Part shown: piece by piece, positions 50,001-55,145 of the stretch | Layout: every line of letters starts with the position of its first letter | Numbering within the stretch: position 1 is the stretch's first letter | From: Neoarius graeffei | Lineage: Eukaryota > Chordata > Actinopteri > Siluriformes > Ariidae | Direction: 5' to 3' | Assembly: GCF_027579695.1 (NCBI RefSeq) | Contig: NC_083577.1 | Location: 55,954,283-56,018,282 of the forward strand | Length of the DNA: 64,000 nt | Position numbers and translations under genes: made by a program | The notes under the pieces: model-generated | Database searches by the model: none | The model's input: the letters and a program-made list of their open reading frames with translations, nothing else | Told to the model about the DNA's origin: nothing

Positions 50001-51819
50001 AGGCTGCGTGTGCATCCTGGCAACAGTCGGTTTGTTTACAAACATGCAAAGGGGTCTATTGATGCTAGACTACACCTGGCAAACATTTATGGTTCTTTAT
50101 CTGGCTCCAATATTACAGATGAGAAATTCTCCACATGCAAAAACATACAAAGAATAGAAACACTTATTGCTTCTTTATCGAAGTCGTCAAAGTCCTTCCC
50201 GCACCATTCATGGCACGTTTGGCGGCCCCGATCTCAGTTTCGTAGCCCTTGGCCTCTCGCCTATATTACATAGCTAGGGTTACAGTGGGGGGGCTAGTCC
50301 TCTGGTAACCGCGAGAGTTTGTCTCCCCACGCGCATCTGGCAAGGCACGCCGCAATACAGATGGCAGTAGGCACCATTTTTATGATTGTCTTTTATCAAA
50401 GTAGGCCAATACAAAATTCCAGCATATTTTGTAGATGAAAATTAGAATAATTAAAAAACACCTGTACCGTTTATATATTCAATTGCTACAAGTTAAAACA
50501 TCAGCACAGATTAAGTTTTATGATCTATTGAAAAATGCCAGGGCGGCACGGTGGTGTAGTGGTTAGCGCTGTCGCCTCACAGCAAGAAGGTCCGGGTTCG
50601 AGCCCCGTGGCCGGCGAGGGCCTTTCTGTGCGGAGTTTGCATGTTATCTCCGTGTCCACATAGGTTTCCTCCGGGTGCTCCGGTTTCCCCCACAGTCCAA
50701 AGACATGCAGGTTAGGTTAACTGGTGACTCTAAGGCTACGTTTACATTACGTCGAATCAGCGGATCATCAGATTAACGTTCTTAAAACGATTCGCGTTGA
50801 CACTAAAACTGTTAGCCGTGCACACAGCAACACCAATACACGGATACGCTCGGCTCTGCAGGCATCCTGCGCTCCAAATCACTCCGCCCTGAACAGCGAG
50901 TGCCCTCTGGAGGGTGCGCACTCCAGCCCTGCGCAGCTCACACAGCGCGCGAGTGAAGTGCACAAGCCACGATTCGGGACTGAGCCGCTGTGTGTGTGAT
51001 CCCAGCGCATATCACTTAGTACTTGCAAGTGGAAGGATGGCAAGCCTAAAGACAATCATAACTACACAATGGGCAGTATTTGCATCAGTATTTGCAGTAT
51101 TTTCATACTTTTATACTCTTTAATGAAAGGTGATACAAGGCGGAAGTCCGCGCCGTTTTTCAGCAGTCGCGTCACATGACCAACGCCAGCGAATCAGGAA
51201 GGTGGATGTCACAGTGACGTTGTCCAATGAGGACGCCAGCTAGAGCTCAGCACAGCGTATTCGCGTATCTCAATGTTTACACAGCACCGGACCAGATACG
51301 ATCTAGATTGAATACGTGGACGCTGGCGGATTCCCGTTTCCCGGCTTTTCCAGGTGGTTTAATGTAAACGGACAGTGCATCCGCGAAGAAAACGAGACAG
51401 ATACGGTCTAATGTAAACGTAGCCTAAATTGACCGTAGGTGTGAATGTGAATGGTTGTCTGTGTCTATGTGTCAGCCCTGTGATGACCTGGCGACTTGTC
51501 CAGGGTGTACCCCGCCTTTCGCCTGTAGTCAGCTGGGATAGGCTCCAGCTTGCCTGCGACCCTGTAGAACAGGATAAAGTGGCAAGAGATAATGAGATAT
51601 GAAAAATGCCATGCAGAAGTGTCACTTTGTTCACATACTGTTCTGCTATGCAAAAGGCCACGTAGAGTTTAAAAAAAAAAAAAAAAAAATATACTCAATC
51701 TAACAAGGCTCACATCAGACTTACCAGTCTTTCCTGCACCGCTTTCTCCAGTTATGAGGATGCACTGGTCTTTATCTTGATCCCGAAGAGACCGATATGC
51801 TTCATCTGCCAGAGCATAA
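11292..51819 (-). CDS. myo1b: Unconventional myosin-Ib (class I myosin), 29 coding exons, 5' partial
   Basis: Single-headed actin-based motor that binds membrane phosphoinositides through its tail and controls membrane tension, tubulation and endosome transport (known for the family). I joined 29 exons, all with AG acceptors and GT donors except one GC donor; the frame stays open for 1084 codons and ends in TAA at 11292-11294. Order: P-loop GESGAGKT, switch I NDNSSRF/GKY, switch II DIYGFE, actin-binding region, IQ motifs, TH1 tail ending [13 protein letters not shown]. The sequence closely follows vertebrate MYO1B as I remember it, rather than MYO1A or other paralogs. Sixteen residues before DALAK the TEDS position is Glu, so head phosphorylation is probably not needed (inference). 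The first ~80 residues and the start codon lie beyond the right edge. Mammalian MYO1B has up to six IQ motifs; this locus encodes seven potential ones. Introns range from tens of bases to ~6.7 kb and carry many transposons. Confidence 0.96.
11507..11637 (-). CDS. myo1b: myo1b exon AB: TH1
   Basis: 131 bp encoding [20 protein letters not shown] to GVDISD plus two bases. The donor gtaggt lies across a would-be GAG TAG, so retaining the intron gives an immediate stop. Confidence 0.93.
12276..12428 (-). CDS. myo1b: myo1b exon AA: TH1 PH-like core
   Basis: 153 bp encoding [20 protein letters not shown] to CFFALKLKE. This is the PH-like beta-strand core that binds phosphoinositides in the family. 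Acceptor tttaag, donor gtaaaa. Confidence 0.95.
12536..12668 (-). CDS. myo1b: myo1b exon Z: TH1
   Basis: 133 bp encoding [20 protein letters not shown] to NKINRANGK, part of the membrane-binding TH1 domain. Acceptor ccacag, donor gtgag. Confidence 0.95.
12762..12868 (-). CDS. myo1b: myo1b exon Y: TH1
   Basis: 107 bp encoding [20 protein letters not shown] to KGKKALYPS. Acceptor attcag, donor gtatga. Confidence 0.95.
13340..13695. mobile_element. Imperfect foldback repeat (candidate MITE) in a myo1b intron
   Basis: Arms such as TTTCGGAGTGTATTTAAG near 13357 and TAAATACACCGAAATTTA near 13617 are imperfect complements, and the whole stretch is rich in CTTAAA/TTTAAG words. Boundaries are approximate and no target duplication was identified. 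Confidence 0.45.
13800..13821 (+). repeat. G homopolymer, 22 bp
   Basis: Uninterrupted G run 113 bp from a myo1b exon. Capable of G-quadruplex formation on the plus strand. Confidence 0.9.
13934..14068 (-). CDS. myo1b: myo1b exon X: TH1 start
   Basis: 135 bp encoding [20 protein letters not shown] to [13 protein letters not shown]. Acceptor aacag, donor gtcagt. Confidence 0.95.
14166..14240 (-). CDS. myo1b: myo1b exon W: post-IQ
   Basis: 75 bp encoding [20 protein letters not shown] and TIQRI, the end of the lever arm and start of the tail. Acceptor tttcag, donor gtaag. Confidence 0.95.
15746..16110 (-). pseudogene. THAP-domain fragment (transposon-derived)
   Basis: Starts [10 protein letters not shown] near 16108, then loses frame at an A-run. 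It continues [32 protein letters not shown] and [11 protein letters not shown]. The Cys/His spacing and AVPTIP motif fit the C2CH zinc-binding THAP domain of transposases. Only this domain is visible. It lies in an intron of myo1b. Confidence 0.65.
16784..16870 (-). CDS. myo1b: myo1b exon V: 29-residue IQ cassette (IQ7)
   Basis: 87 bp, phase 0: [20 protein letters not shown] then IWAFWLGLK. Almost identical to the last mammalian IQ cassette. Acceptor catag, donor gtacct. Confidence 0.95.
17646..17732 (-). CDS. myo1b: myo1b exon U: 29-residue IQ cassette (IQ6) with odd acceptor
   Basis: 87 bp, phase 0: [20 protein letters not shown] then IWAGWQGTK. Coding is intact. Read on the minus strand, the acceptor is aaacaag, preceded by an A-run of about 19 and then a C-run of about 18, with no normal pyrimidine tract next to the AG. 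It may be weakly or conditionally spliced (inference). Relative to the six-IQ mammalian form, one cassette among exons T, U and V is extra. Confidence 0.85.
17746..17782. repeat. T19-G18 tract at an IQ-exon acceptor
   Basis: On the plus strand a run of 19 T is followed by 18 G, starting 14 bases from the acceptor-side edge of the IQ exon that ends at 17732. On the transcribed strand it reads as a C-run then an A-run in the acceptor region. Confidence 0.9.
17949..19503 (+). mobile_element. Tc1-like transposon 4, degraded
   Basis: Ends CAGTCATGTGAAAAAAAC at the left and its near complement at the right, with TA on each side (17947-17948, 19504-19505). Inside a myo1b intron. Confidence 0.9.
18309..19297 (+). 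pseudogene. Tc1-like transposase 4, multiply frameshifted
   Basis: Begins [20 protein letters not shown]. Recognisable pieces in different frames are [30 protein letters not shown] (catalytic Asp replaced by Tyr in WTDES), QQDNDPK-like sequence near 19020, and [16 protein letters not shown]. Non-functional. Confidence 0.88.
19606..19624 (+). repeat. G homopolymer, 19 bp
   Basis: Uninterrupted G run in an intron, just right of Tc1-like transposon 4. Confidence 0.85.
20024..20110 (-). CDS. myo1b: myo1b exon T: 29-residue IQ cassette (IQ5)
   Basis: 87 bp, phase 0: [20 protein letters not shown] then [10 protein letters not shown] clear paralog of the next two exons, so skipping it keeps frame. 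Acceptor ttgcag, donor gtattt. Confidence 0.94.
20411..20497 (-). CDS. myo1b: myo1b exon S: IQ3 end and IQ4
   Basis: 87 bp, phase 0, 29 residues: [20 protein letters not shown] then IAAYWHGTQ. It ends IQ3 and forms IQ4. Same length and phase as the three exons that follow. Confidence 0.95.
20608..20676 (-). CDS. myo1b: myo1b exon R: IQ2 end and IQ3
   Basis: 69 bp encoding [20 protein letters not shown] and GWK. It carries the core of IQ3 ([11 protein letters not shown]). Donor gtagga. Confidence 0.95.
20800..20949 (-). CDS. myo1b: myo1b exon Q: IQ1 and IQ2
   Basis: 150 bp encoding [15 protein letters not shown], then IQ1 ([17 protein letters not shown]) and the core of IQ2 ([13 protein letters not shown]). 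IQ motifs bind calmodulin light chains on the lever arm. Donor gtaggt. Confidence 0.95.
21185..21470 (+). repeat. Old SINE-like copy
   Basis: Contains GTTTGCATGTTCTCCCCATGTCTG and CTTCCTCTGGGGTCCCCAGTTTCC, decayed versions of the core found in the SINEs at 35734 and 50541. Much more diverged. Confidence 0.55.
21640..21733. repeat. TATC then TA microsatellite
   Basis: About six TATC units followed by ~70 bp of TA. Confidence 0.95.
22520..22613 (-). CDS. myo1b: myo1b exon P: converter
   Basis: 94 bp encoding [20 protein letters not shown] and [11 protein letters not shown], the end of the converter. Acceptor tgcag, donor gtgagt. Confidence 0.95.
22614..24444. other. myo1b intron, partly repeat-derived
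   Basis: No exon recognised. The 23430-23900 stretch (CCGGCAGCC, palindromic GGGCCACGTGGCCC, GCATTGTGGGATAC) looks like a transposon 5' region, but I could not define its ends. Confidence 0.35.
24445..24645 (-). CDS. myo1b: myo1b exon O: strut, SH1 helix and converter
   Basis: 201 bp encoding [37 protein letters not shown] and [17 protein letters not shown]. It covers the SH1/SH2-equivalent region and the start of the converter. Donor gtcaga. Confidence 0.96.
24770..24996 (-). CDS. myo1b: myo1b exon N: actin-binding region, GC donor
   Basis: 227 bp encoding [20 protein letters not shown] to [10 protein letters not shown] plus two bases of an Arg codon. The exon must end ...ATTAG before GCAAGA: the codon is completed as AGA by the next exon (CIKPND), and there is no GT nearby. 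This is a GC-AG intron. Confidence 0.95.
25399..25599 (-). CDS. myo1b: myo1b exon M: lower 50K domain
   Basis: 201 bp encoding [17 protein letters not shown] to [10 protein letters not shown], which includes the DEECLRPG and HYAGK motor motifs. Donor gttaga is non-consensus after GT. Confidence 0.96.
25822..25884 (-). CDS. myo1b: myo1b exon L: relay loop
   Basis: 63 bp encoding [20 protein letters not shown] and N. Acceptor ttacag, donor gtaag. Confidence 0.96.
25972..26523 (-). mobile_element. Short degraded Tc1-like transposon 5
   Basis: Ends resemble CAGTATTTGGCAAAATGTTTG and, at the other side, GTCCACATACTTTTTGCTATT, with TA on both sides. Remnants of a transposase C-terminus are visible on the minus strand (LNPTEH-like near 26250, LVAEW-like near 26170). 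Frames are broken. Confidence 0.75.
27393..27497 (-). CDS. myo1b: myo1b exon K: relay helix
   Basis: 105 bp encoding [20 protein letters not shown] to EEYVRE, the relay helix that transmits nucleotide state to the converter. Acceptor ccccag, donor gtaag. Confidence 0.96.
29250..30130 (+). pseudogene. Tc1/mariner-like transposase, decayed
   Basis: Pieces seen in different frames include [33 protein letters not shown] and PIENVW followed by a stop. Several frameshifts and stops. The 3' part is separated by the inserted element at 30133. Confidence 0.8.
30133..30822 (+). mobile_element. Harbinger-like element copy 1, inserted in a Tc1-like element
   Basis: Termini contain CGTTTACATGCACATAGAG and, at the right, GGATGTGCATGTAAACG. 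The same family is found at 52206-53198. It holds a ~60-residue ORF remnant with a Myb/SANT-like start ([20 protein letters not shown]). Assigning it to PIF/Harbinger is an inference from that domain and the 3-bp duplication of copy 2. Confidence 0.65.
30470..30622 (+). pseudogene. Myb/SANT-like DNA-binding fragment
   Basis: [20 protein letters not shown] then [13 protein letters not shown]. The W-x(3)-ET-x-LI spacing fits Myb-like proteins encoded by Harbinger transposons. No transposase follows. Confidence 0.5.
31549..31614 (-). CDS. myo1b: myo1b exon J: switch II
   Basis: 66 bp encoding [20 protein letters not shown] and FE. DIYGFE is switch II, which couples ATP hydrolysis to lever movement. 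Acceptor gtttag, donor gtaagg. Confidence 0.96.
31700..31786 (-). CDS. myo1b: myo1b exon I: relay-side helix
   Basis: 87 bp, phase 0, encoding [17 protein letters not shown] to [13 protein letters not shown] is the class landmark motif. Acceptor ttctag, donor gtatgg. Confidence 0.95.
32604..32722 (-). CDS. myo1b: myo1b exon H: cardiomyopathy loop and TEDS site
   Basis: 119 bp encoding [18 protein letters not shown] to TTLNVAQ. It contains the HCM loop; the Glu of AKMEKVST falls at the TEDS position, 16 residues before DALAK in the next exon. Donor gttggc is weak but GT. Confidence 0.95.
33065..33765. mobile_element. Dispersed palindromic repeat, copy A
   Basis: Contains GAATGTGGATAGAATAAAAA and a ~105-bp hairpin (AGTTACTCCACTCAATCTC to GAGATTGAG-like complement, ending CGATTTCGTGGAATAACT). 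Copy B at 46297-46820 carries the same blocks in the opposite orientation. Confidence 0.7.
34225..34372 (-). CDS. myo1b: myo1b exon G: motor
   Basis: 148 bp encoding [17 protein letters not shown] to [16 protein letters not shown], a solvent-exposed part of the upper 50K region. Acceptor atccag, donor gtgagc. Confidence 0.95.
35734..36722 (+). mobile_element. tRNA-derived SINE with a nested MITE
   Basis: 5' head GTGGCACAGTGGTGTAGTGG with an A-box-like TGGTGTAGTGG and B-box GGTTCGAGCCC, the internal RNA polymerase III promoter. The tail ends TAGAACAAGATAAGC... before a 10-bp target duplication TGTTTAAAGC (35724-35733 and 36723-36732). The body is split by the element at 35970-36588. Confidence 0.9.
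35970..36588. mobile_element. TIR element TGGCCCTTTTCCACTAC, copy 1, nested in SINE
   Basis: Left end TGGCCCTTTTCCACTACC; the right end is its near complement GGTAGTGGAAAAGCGACA. The 3-bp duplication is TAT at the left and TAA at the right, the latter changed by one base from the uninterrupted SINE. Non-coding; GC-rich and promoter-like inside. Confidence 0.85.
37963..38049. repeat. TA then CA microsatellite next to a myo1b donor
   Basis: About 65 bp of TA followed by ~22 bp of CA, ending 12 bp from the exon that starts at 38062. Confidence 0.95.
38062..38165 (-). CDS. myo1b: myo1b exon F: motor upper domain
   Basis: 104 bp encoding [18 protein letters not shown] to [10 protein letters not shown]. 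The donor gtgagt is followed directly, on this strand, by a long CA/TA microsatellite in the downstream intron. Confidence 0.95.
38613..38711 (-). CDS. myo1b: myo1b exon E: motor core
   Basis: 99 bp encoding [18 protein letters not shown] to GASDETL, the conserved LEKSRV helix and the RNFHIFYQ strand of the motor. Acceptor ttcag, donor gtaagg. Confidence 0.96.
40238..41492 (+). mobile_element. Kolobok-like element with TTAA duplications
   Basis: Flanked by TTAA at 40234-40237 and 41493-41496. Termini are AGGTGCCCTTCC and, at the right, the complement of AGGTCTCATTGC. TTAA targets, RRGG-type ends and a THAP-domain ORF together fit Kolobok elements (known for that superfamily). The inverted repeat match is short and no transposase core is present, so it is a deletion derivative. 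Confidence 0.7.
40563..40850 (+). pseudogene. THAP-domain ORF of the Kolobok-like element
   Basis: [20 protein letters not shown], then [30 protein letters not shown] and LGSVPSRR. It has the CxxC, Trp, HF and VP landmarks of THAP zinc fingers, but the third zinc ligand position reads RSDHF where CSxHF is usual. It stops after 95 residues with no catalytic domain. Confidence 0.65.
42021..42084 (-). CDS. myo1b: myo1b exon D: switch I end
   Basis: 64 bp encoding [20 protein letters not shown] and N, completing the switch I strand. Acceptor ccacag, donor gtgagt. Confidence 0.96.
43695..43741 (-). CDS. myo1b: myo1b exon C: switch I start
   Basis: 47 bp encoding [16 protein letters not shown], which carries the NxNSSR switch I residues that coordinate nucleotide. 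Acceptor ttgcag, donor gtgagt. Confidence 0.96.
44887..44991 (-). CDS. myo1b: myo1b exon B: helix after P-loop
   Basis: Encodes [18 protein letters not shown] to QSNPVLE. 105 bp, acceptor ttccag, donor gtatgt. The split Glu codon joins exactly to the P-loop exon. Confidence 0.96.
46297..46820. mobile_element. Dispersed palindromic repeat, copy B (inverted relative to A)
   Basis: Begins CAGTTATTCCACAAAATCGA and ends CAACTTCGTGGAATAACTG, giving terminal inverted repeats. Contains CTGATTGGCTACTCTACTA, shared with copy A. Confidence 0.75.
46497..46508 (+). repeat. TG then G12 tract
   Basis: Short TG run followed by 12 G, inside palindromic repeat copy B. Confidence 0.85.
46845..47395. repeat. 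Repeat with two direct copies of a 30-bp word
   Basis: CACATGTTGGCTTGAAGATA and the following 10 bases occur at 47030-47059 and 47267-47296 with one mismatch. The surrounding sequence (GACGTCACTTCC, CATACATGCG) looks like a dispersed fish repeat. No ORF. Confidence 0.5.
48257..49412 (+). pseudogene. THAP-domain gene, two exons, truncated
   Basis: Exon 1 is 48257-48464: [32 protein letters not shown] and [11 protein letters not shown], a nearly classical THAP zinc finger. Donor GTAAGA at 48465. Exon 2 is 49322-49412, after [27 protein letters not shown] and KARMER, followed by GTAAAA. The split Gly codon joins in frame. The intron contains the 690-bp element at 48565-49254. No transposase domain follows. 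Confidence 0.75.
48565..49254. mobile_element. TIR element TGGCCCTTTTCCACTAC, copy 2
   Basis: Same family as 35970-36588. Termini TGGCCCTTTTCCACTAC and the complement of TGCCGTTTTTCCACTAC, with duplication ATA at 48562-48564 and 49255-49257. 690 bp, non-coding. Confidence 0.88.
49834..49987 (-). pseudogene. First exon of the second ISL2EU-like protein
   Basis: [40 protein letters not shown] and KEWTDDV, then a strong donor GTAAGT. I recall this N-terminus from fish transposon proteins that carry SWIM/YqaJ-like domains, but no such domain is present here. The gene is cut off after one exon. Confidence 0.6.
50541..51599 (+). mobile_element. tRNA-derived SINE, second copy, with a nested Harbinger-like MITE
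   Basis: Same family as 35734. Head GGGCGGCACGGTGGTGTAGT, B-box GGTTCGAGCCC. Perfect 12-bp target duplication TGAAAAATGCCA at 50529-50540 and 51600-51611. Split by 50734-51424. Confidence 0.92.
50734..51424. mobile_element. Harbinger-like MITE nested in SINE
   Basis: Perfect 16-bp inverted repeat GGCTACGTTTACATTA at both ends and TAA duplication (50731-50733, 51425-51427). TAA/TTA targets are typical of PIF/Harbinger. 691 bp, no transposase. Confidence 0.88.
51725..51819 (-). CDS. myo1b: myo1b exon A: P-loop
   Basis: Encodes [11 protein letters not shown] through GESGAGKT, the ATP-binding P-loop. Acceptor cttgcag, donor gtaa; 95 bp, with one base carried in and one carried out (phase 1). 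This is the most 5' exon recognisable in the window. Confidence 0.96.
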
Positions 51820-51871
51820 CTGCAAGGCAAAATATATTATATATAGGTCATAAACATGCAAGGTTTAACAT

Positions 51872-51889
51872 CCCCCCCCCCCCCCCCCC
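51872..51889 (+). repeat. C homopolymer, 18 bp
   Basis: C run followed by CACACA, 53 bases upstream (in gene direction) of the P-loop exon. Confidence 0.9.
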
Positions 51890-52205
51890 ACACACACAAC
51901 TGTACTCTGAAACCCATGCACTCCTTGAAGGGTCCCAGTTCAACTTTAAAACACATTAGGCTTCCCAACCTCATAGAAAAGCTTTCTCCATCTTCAGTCG
52001 TGTGAGAGAGGAGAGGAAATGCATGGTTAGAAGTGCTTGTGCACACCATATGTCGGCTAAACAGCACATTGCAATCTTGGACAGAATTAAGTCGCAGCCG
52101 TATAACAGTCAACAAATTTGTTGAATCAAGAGATGGAATTTTGCTTTACTGGTTTATTATAAATGTTCTCACTCACTCAAAAACCTTTGTAATTGCTCAC
52201 AGTCA

Positions 52206-53198
52206 CTACGTTTACATGCACATAGAGAGAATCGAATTTCTGCCGTTGCTCGACTAAAATCGAAGTTCAAAATGCCATGTATACACCTTAATTCGGCTGA
52301 AATTGAACCGAACTTGATTTCTCGGAATCGAGCTACACGACCTAGTTTATGCGATTTCTGCCGAGCTACTTTGTGCATGTATACCCTATCGAGCTAGTTG
52401 TCGAGCTACTTCCGGAAGTGACGAGACCACAAGCGGGAAACACAACAGCCTCGGTTGGCATGACAACAATAGCAGCGAGCAGCAGAAGAGGTCAGGAGGA
52501 ACAAACGAAGAAGAGAAAATGGCGATGTAGAGCTCTCTGAAGTGTGGGTGGAGCACAGAGGACGGCAGGACAAAGCTTCTGGTACTAATAGGCTTTTTAT
52601 TGTCAGACTTTTCAGTTTAACAGCCTACTTTTATTCTTGAGAGAAAAACACACGCGCACACGCGCTGTGTTCTAGTCCCGGGATGAGCTGTCCTCTCTGC
52701 TCTCCCTCTGCCTCCTTAAATAGGGCGCGGTTACTGGGAAGACACACAAACAGGTTAATTACCGTCAGGTGTAGTTATTCTGCCACTCACCTTCCCTGGC
52801 TCCGCCCTCCTGTCACAGACCGGCGCTTGACCACGCCCCCACTGCCACAGGCAAGCAGAAACGTGCACTTCTGGAGCAATGAGGAGACAGTTCATGCTCA
52901 TTCAGCTTAAGGAGTTGAATATATTAAAATTCATGGACGGGAGAAAAACGCGCAATGGAGAACACGGAACTGAAAACTTTGTTTACACTCTTGAATAGCT
53001 CTTCTTCATGACGACAACCGGAAGTGTACCAACACGATGGGGCGTGTTGCGCCACCTGTGGCTCGGGTGTACAATGCACCTCACACAATAGCCCGATTTC
53101 AGTTGTGTGCATGTACGATTGGATTTCTCTGGCACCCTGCTGGGACCTTCAGCTCGATTACCGACAGCAGCTCGATTTGGATGTGCATGTAAACGTAG
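52206..53198 (+). mobile_element. Harbinger-like element copy 2, with inserted solo LTR
   Basis: 18-bp inverted repeat CTACGTTTACATGCACAT at both ends and TCA on each side (52203-52205, 53199-53201). Internally collinear with copy 1 at 30133 except for the LTR at 52526-52849. It keeps the Myb/SANT-like remnant ([10 protein letters not shown] near 52870). Confidence 0.8.
52526..52849 (-). mobile_element. Solo LTR of an LTR retrotransposon
   Basis: Begins TG and ends CA (324 bp). It interrupts a sequence that is continuous in copy 1, with GGCGA on the left and GGCAA on the right as an imperfect 5-bp duplication. Read on the minus strand it has a TATTTAA promoter-like box near 52720 and two AATAAA signals further on, the expected U3-R-U5 order. 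No internal region, so it is a recombination product. Gypsy-type is likely but unproven. Confidence 0.8.
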
Positions 53199-53318
53199 TC
53201 ACTGAGTTACTTTTAACTTCGATTATGAACATGCAAGTATAACATCTAGGAATTCATCACAGAAATGTTACATTTTAAGTTCTCAAATTGTCCTACACTG
53301 AGAAGGCCGTATAACAAT

Positions 53319-54134
53319 AGAGCAATTCCAGCGTTATGGACGTGACACTTGAACTCAAAATGGCAACAAATGACCCAATGCATGTTTTATTGTCTCCCAG
53401 TATTTAAACAGGTGTTGCATATTTTAAAGCTGTACCATACTGGAGAAGTGATAGAACAAGAACAATTCCCATAGTACATCTAGGGCATGCCAGAAAATGC
53501 CAATAAAAGATGCATTATGGATGTGACAGAAAAAGTATCACTTTTCTTGGGTGACTGTACATTATCAAACTCTGTGAAATTGTAAACCTAATGTCGAAAT
53601 GGAGATATCCATTTGATAGAGGGGTCCAAGGTGAATATTAAAAAAATCTTTGTTTAAAATATTTTGTATTTCATGCAGAGTTTCGGAAGGAAAAGTCAGC
53701 GTTATGGATGTGACGAAATTCCGTTATGGATATGACGCGTCTGAAATAGACATGGCATATGTTTAGAAAATCAGCAATTTAACCACCATAACCCTTTGAA
53801 AAACTCTAAATATCAGCTAAAACTATCAAAGTTCTTAAATAATATTTAGGATGGCTATTGTTTTGCTGTTTTGTGGATTTTAGCATACATTTCTGTGGCT
53901 TGTGGCAATAATATAGAATTGTACATGATCAAAGTTGATTTTAGCTTGGGTTTTACATTATAAGAAAGAAAGACTGACACATTAAGGTGAAGGGAACAAT
54001 TCTTGTGACAACTTGGTTCAACTTATTCACATCTGTAAAATACAGGCCTAGGCGATATCTCCGGGAGTGGTTTTGATGTATTACATGTTGCTTTATTTTT
54101 GCATGGTGAGGTTGACATTTACATGGAATTGCCC
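53319..54134. mobile_element. TIR element with an iterated internal motif
   Basis: Ends GAGCAATTCCA and the complement of GGGCAATTCCA. The motif TTATGGA(T/C)(A/G)TGAC occurs four times, at about 53333, 53514, 53701 and 53723. No ORF. Confidence 0.65.
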
Positions 54135-55074
54135 AATATGATTGCGATTGATTTTCTTGCCTGTAACTACACAAAATAAATGCCACCAGTACAGAGAAGC
54201 TCCGAGATAGACAGCGCATATGGGTGATGACGTATGCTCCAACAATCACAATCAGACTCAAACGGCCCACATTCTGTGTCGACCCCATTTAATTTCACTT
54301 CCATTATGCCGCAACACTTTAATCTCCTCAGCTCGGCAGCTAACTCACTCAGGCTCCCAGTTTTCCCTCCGTCTGTACTTTTCTACAATCATTACCCAGG
54401 AATGTTCCAGAACCACCACTAATAATAGCTCTGATTGTGAGGGAAATGTTGCATGTAGTTTCCCTTCTGTAAAACATTTAGAAAAAACACATGAGACTAG
54501 AGTCTGCAGGGAATTCTGTGCTGCCTGTATACATGTTATATATGTACTCAACTCCAGAATAACTACCAACTCTCATGAAATAATAAAAACTGAGAATTAT
54601 ACAGGGAGGGATATAAACAAATGATTACTAATTTCACAGAGCTGGCACATCACAATTGCAAAGTGACACTAAACAAAATCAATAAAGAACATGATACTTC
54701 ATTCTTAAACTCATTAGCTATCTTGCTCAACTTTTGCCTCCTGCTAAAATTATCACACCGTTACAAAGTTTGGGTCCTTTATTATTTTAGATACATAATG
54801 GCCCTGGTTCCAACAGCGACATGGAAATATCCTGGAATCTCTATAAACACATACCTAATCAAAAACTACTCAAACGAATCAATCATTCATTCCCCTTAAA
54901 TCACTCATCACCACATCATGCTGCTCAAAGCAAAACCTAGCTAAGACAGTCCAAGTGATCCTAACTGCAAATGGATGTCCACCCGTGCTCAGTATAGAAA
55001 GGGAAGCAAAAAACTGGAAATGGCAATCGAAATGGGTGGAGGCTTGGCCCATGTGGAAATGGGCACAGTATGAG

Positions 55075-55145
<71 letters not shown>

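Larger units (their letters stand above)
48157..50057. mobile_element. ISL2EU-like transposon with two convergent gene remnants
   Basis: Termini AGACCCCTTCGCAGTAAAC at the left and AAGGGGTCT at the right, flanked by AT (48155-48156 and 50058-50059). ISL2EU-type elements of the Harbinger group make 2-bp AT duplications and encode two proteins, one of them with a YqaJ-type nuclease (known). Here a THAP gene reads rightward from the left end, and a second gene, whose start matches proteins I recall carrying YqaJ domains, reads leftward from the right end. Both are truncated, and a MITE sits in the first intron of the THAP gene. Confidence 0.65.
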
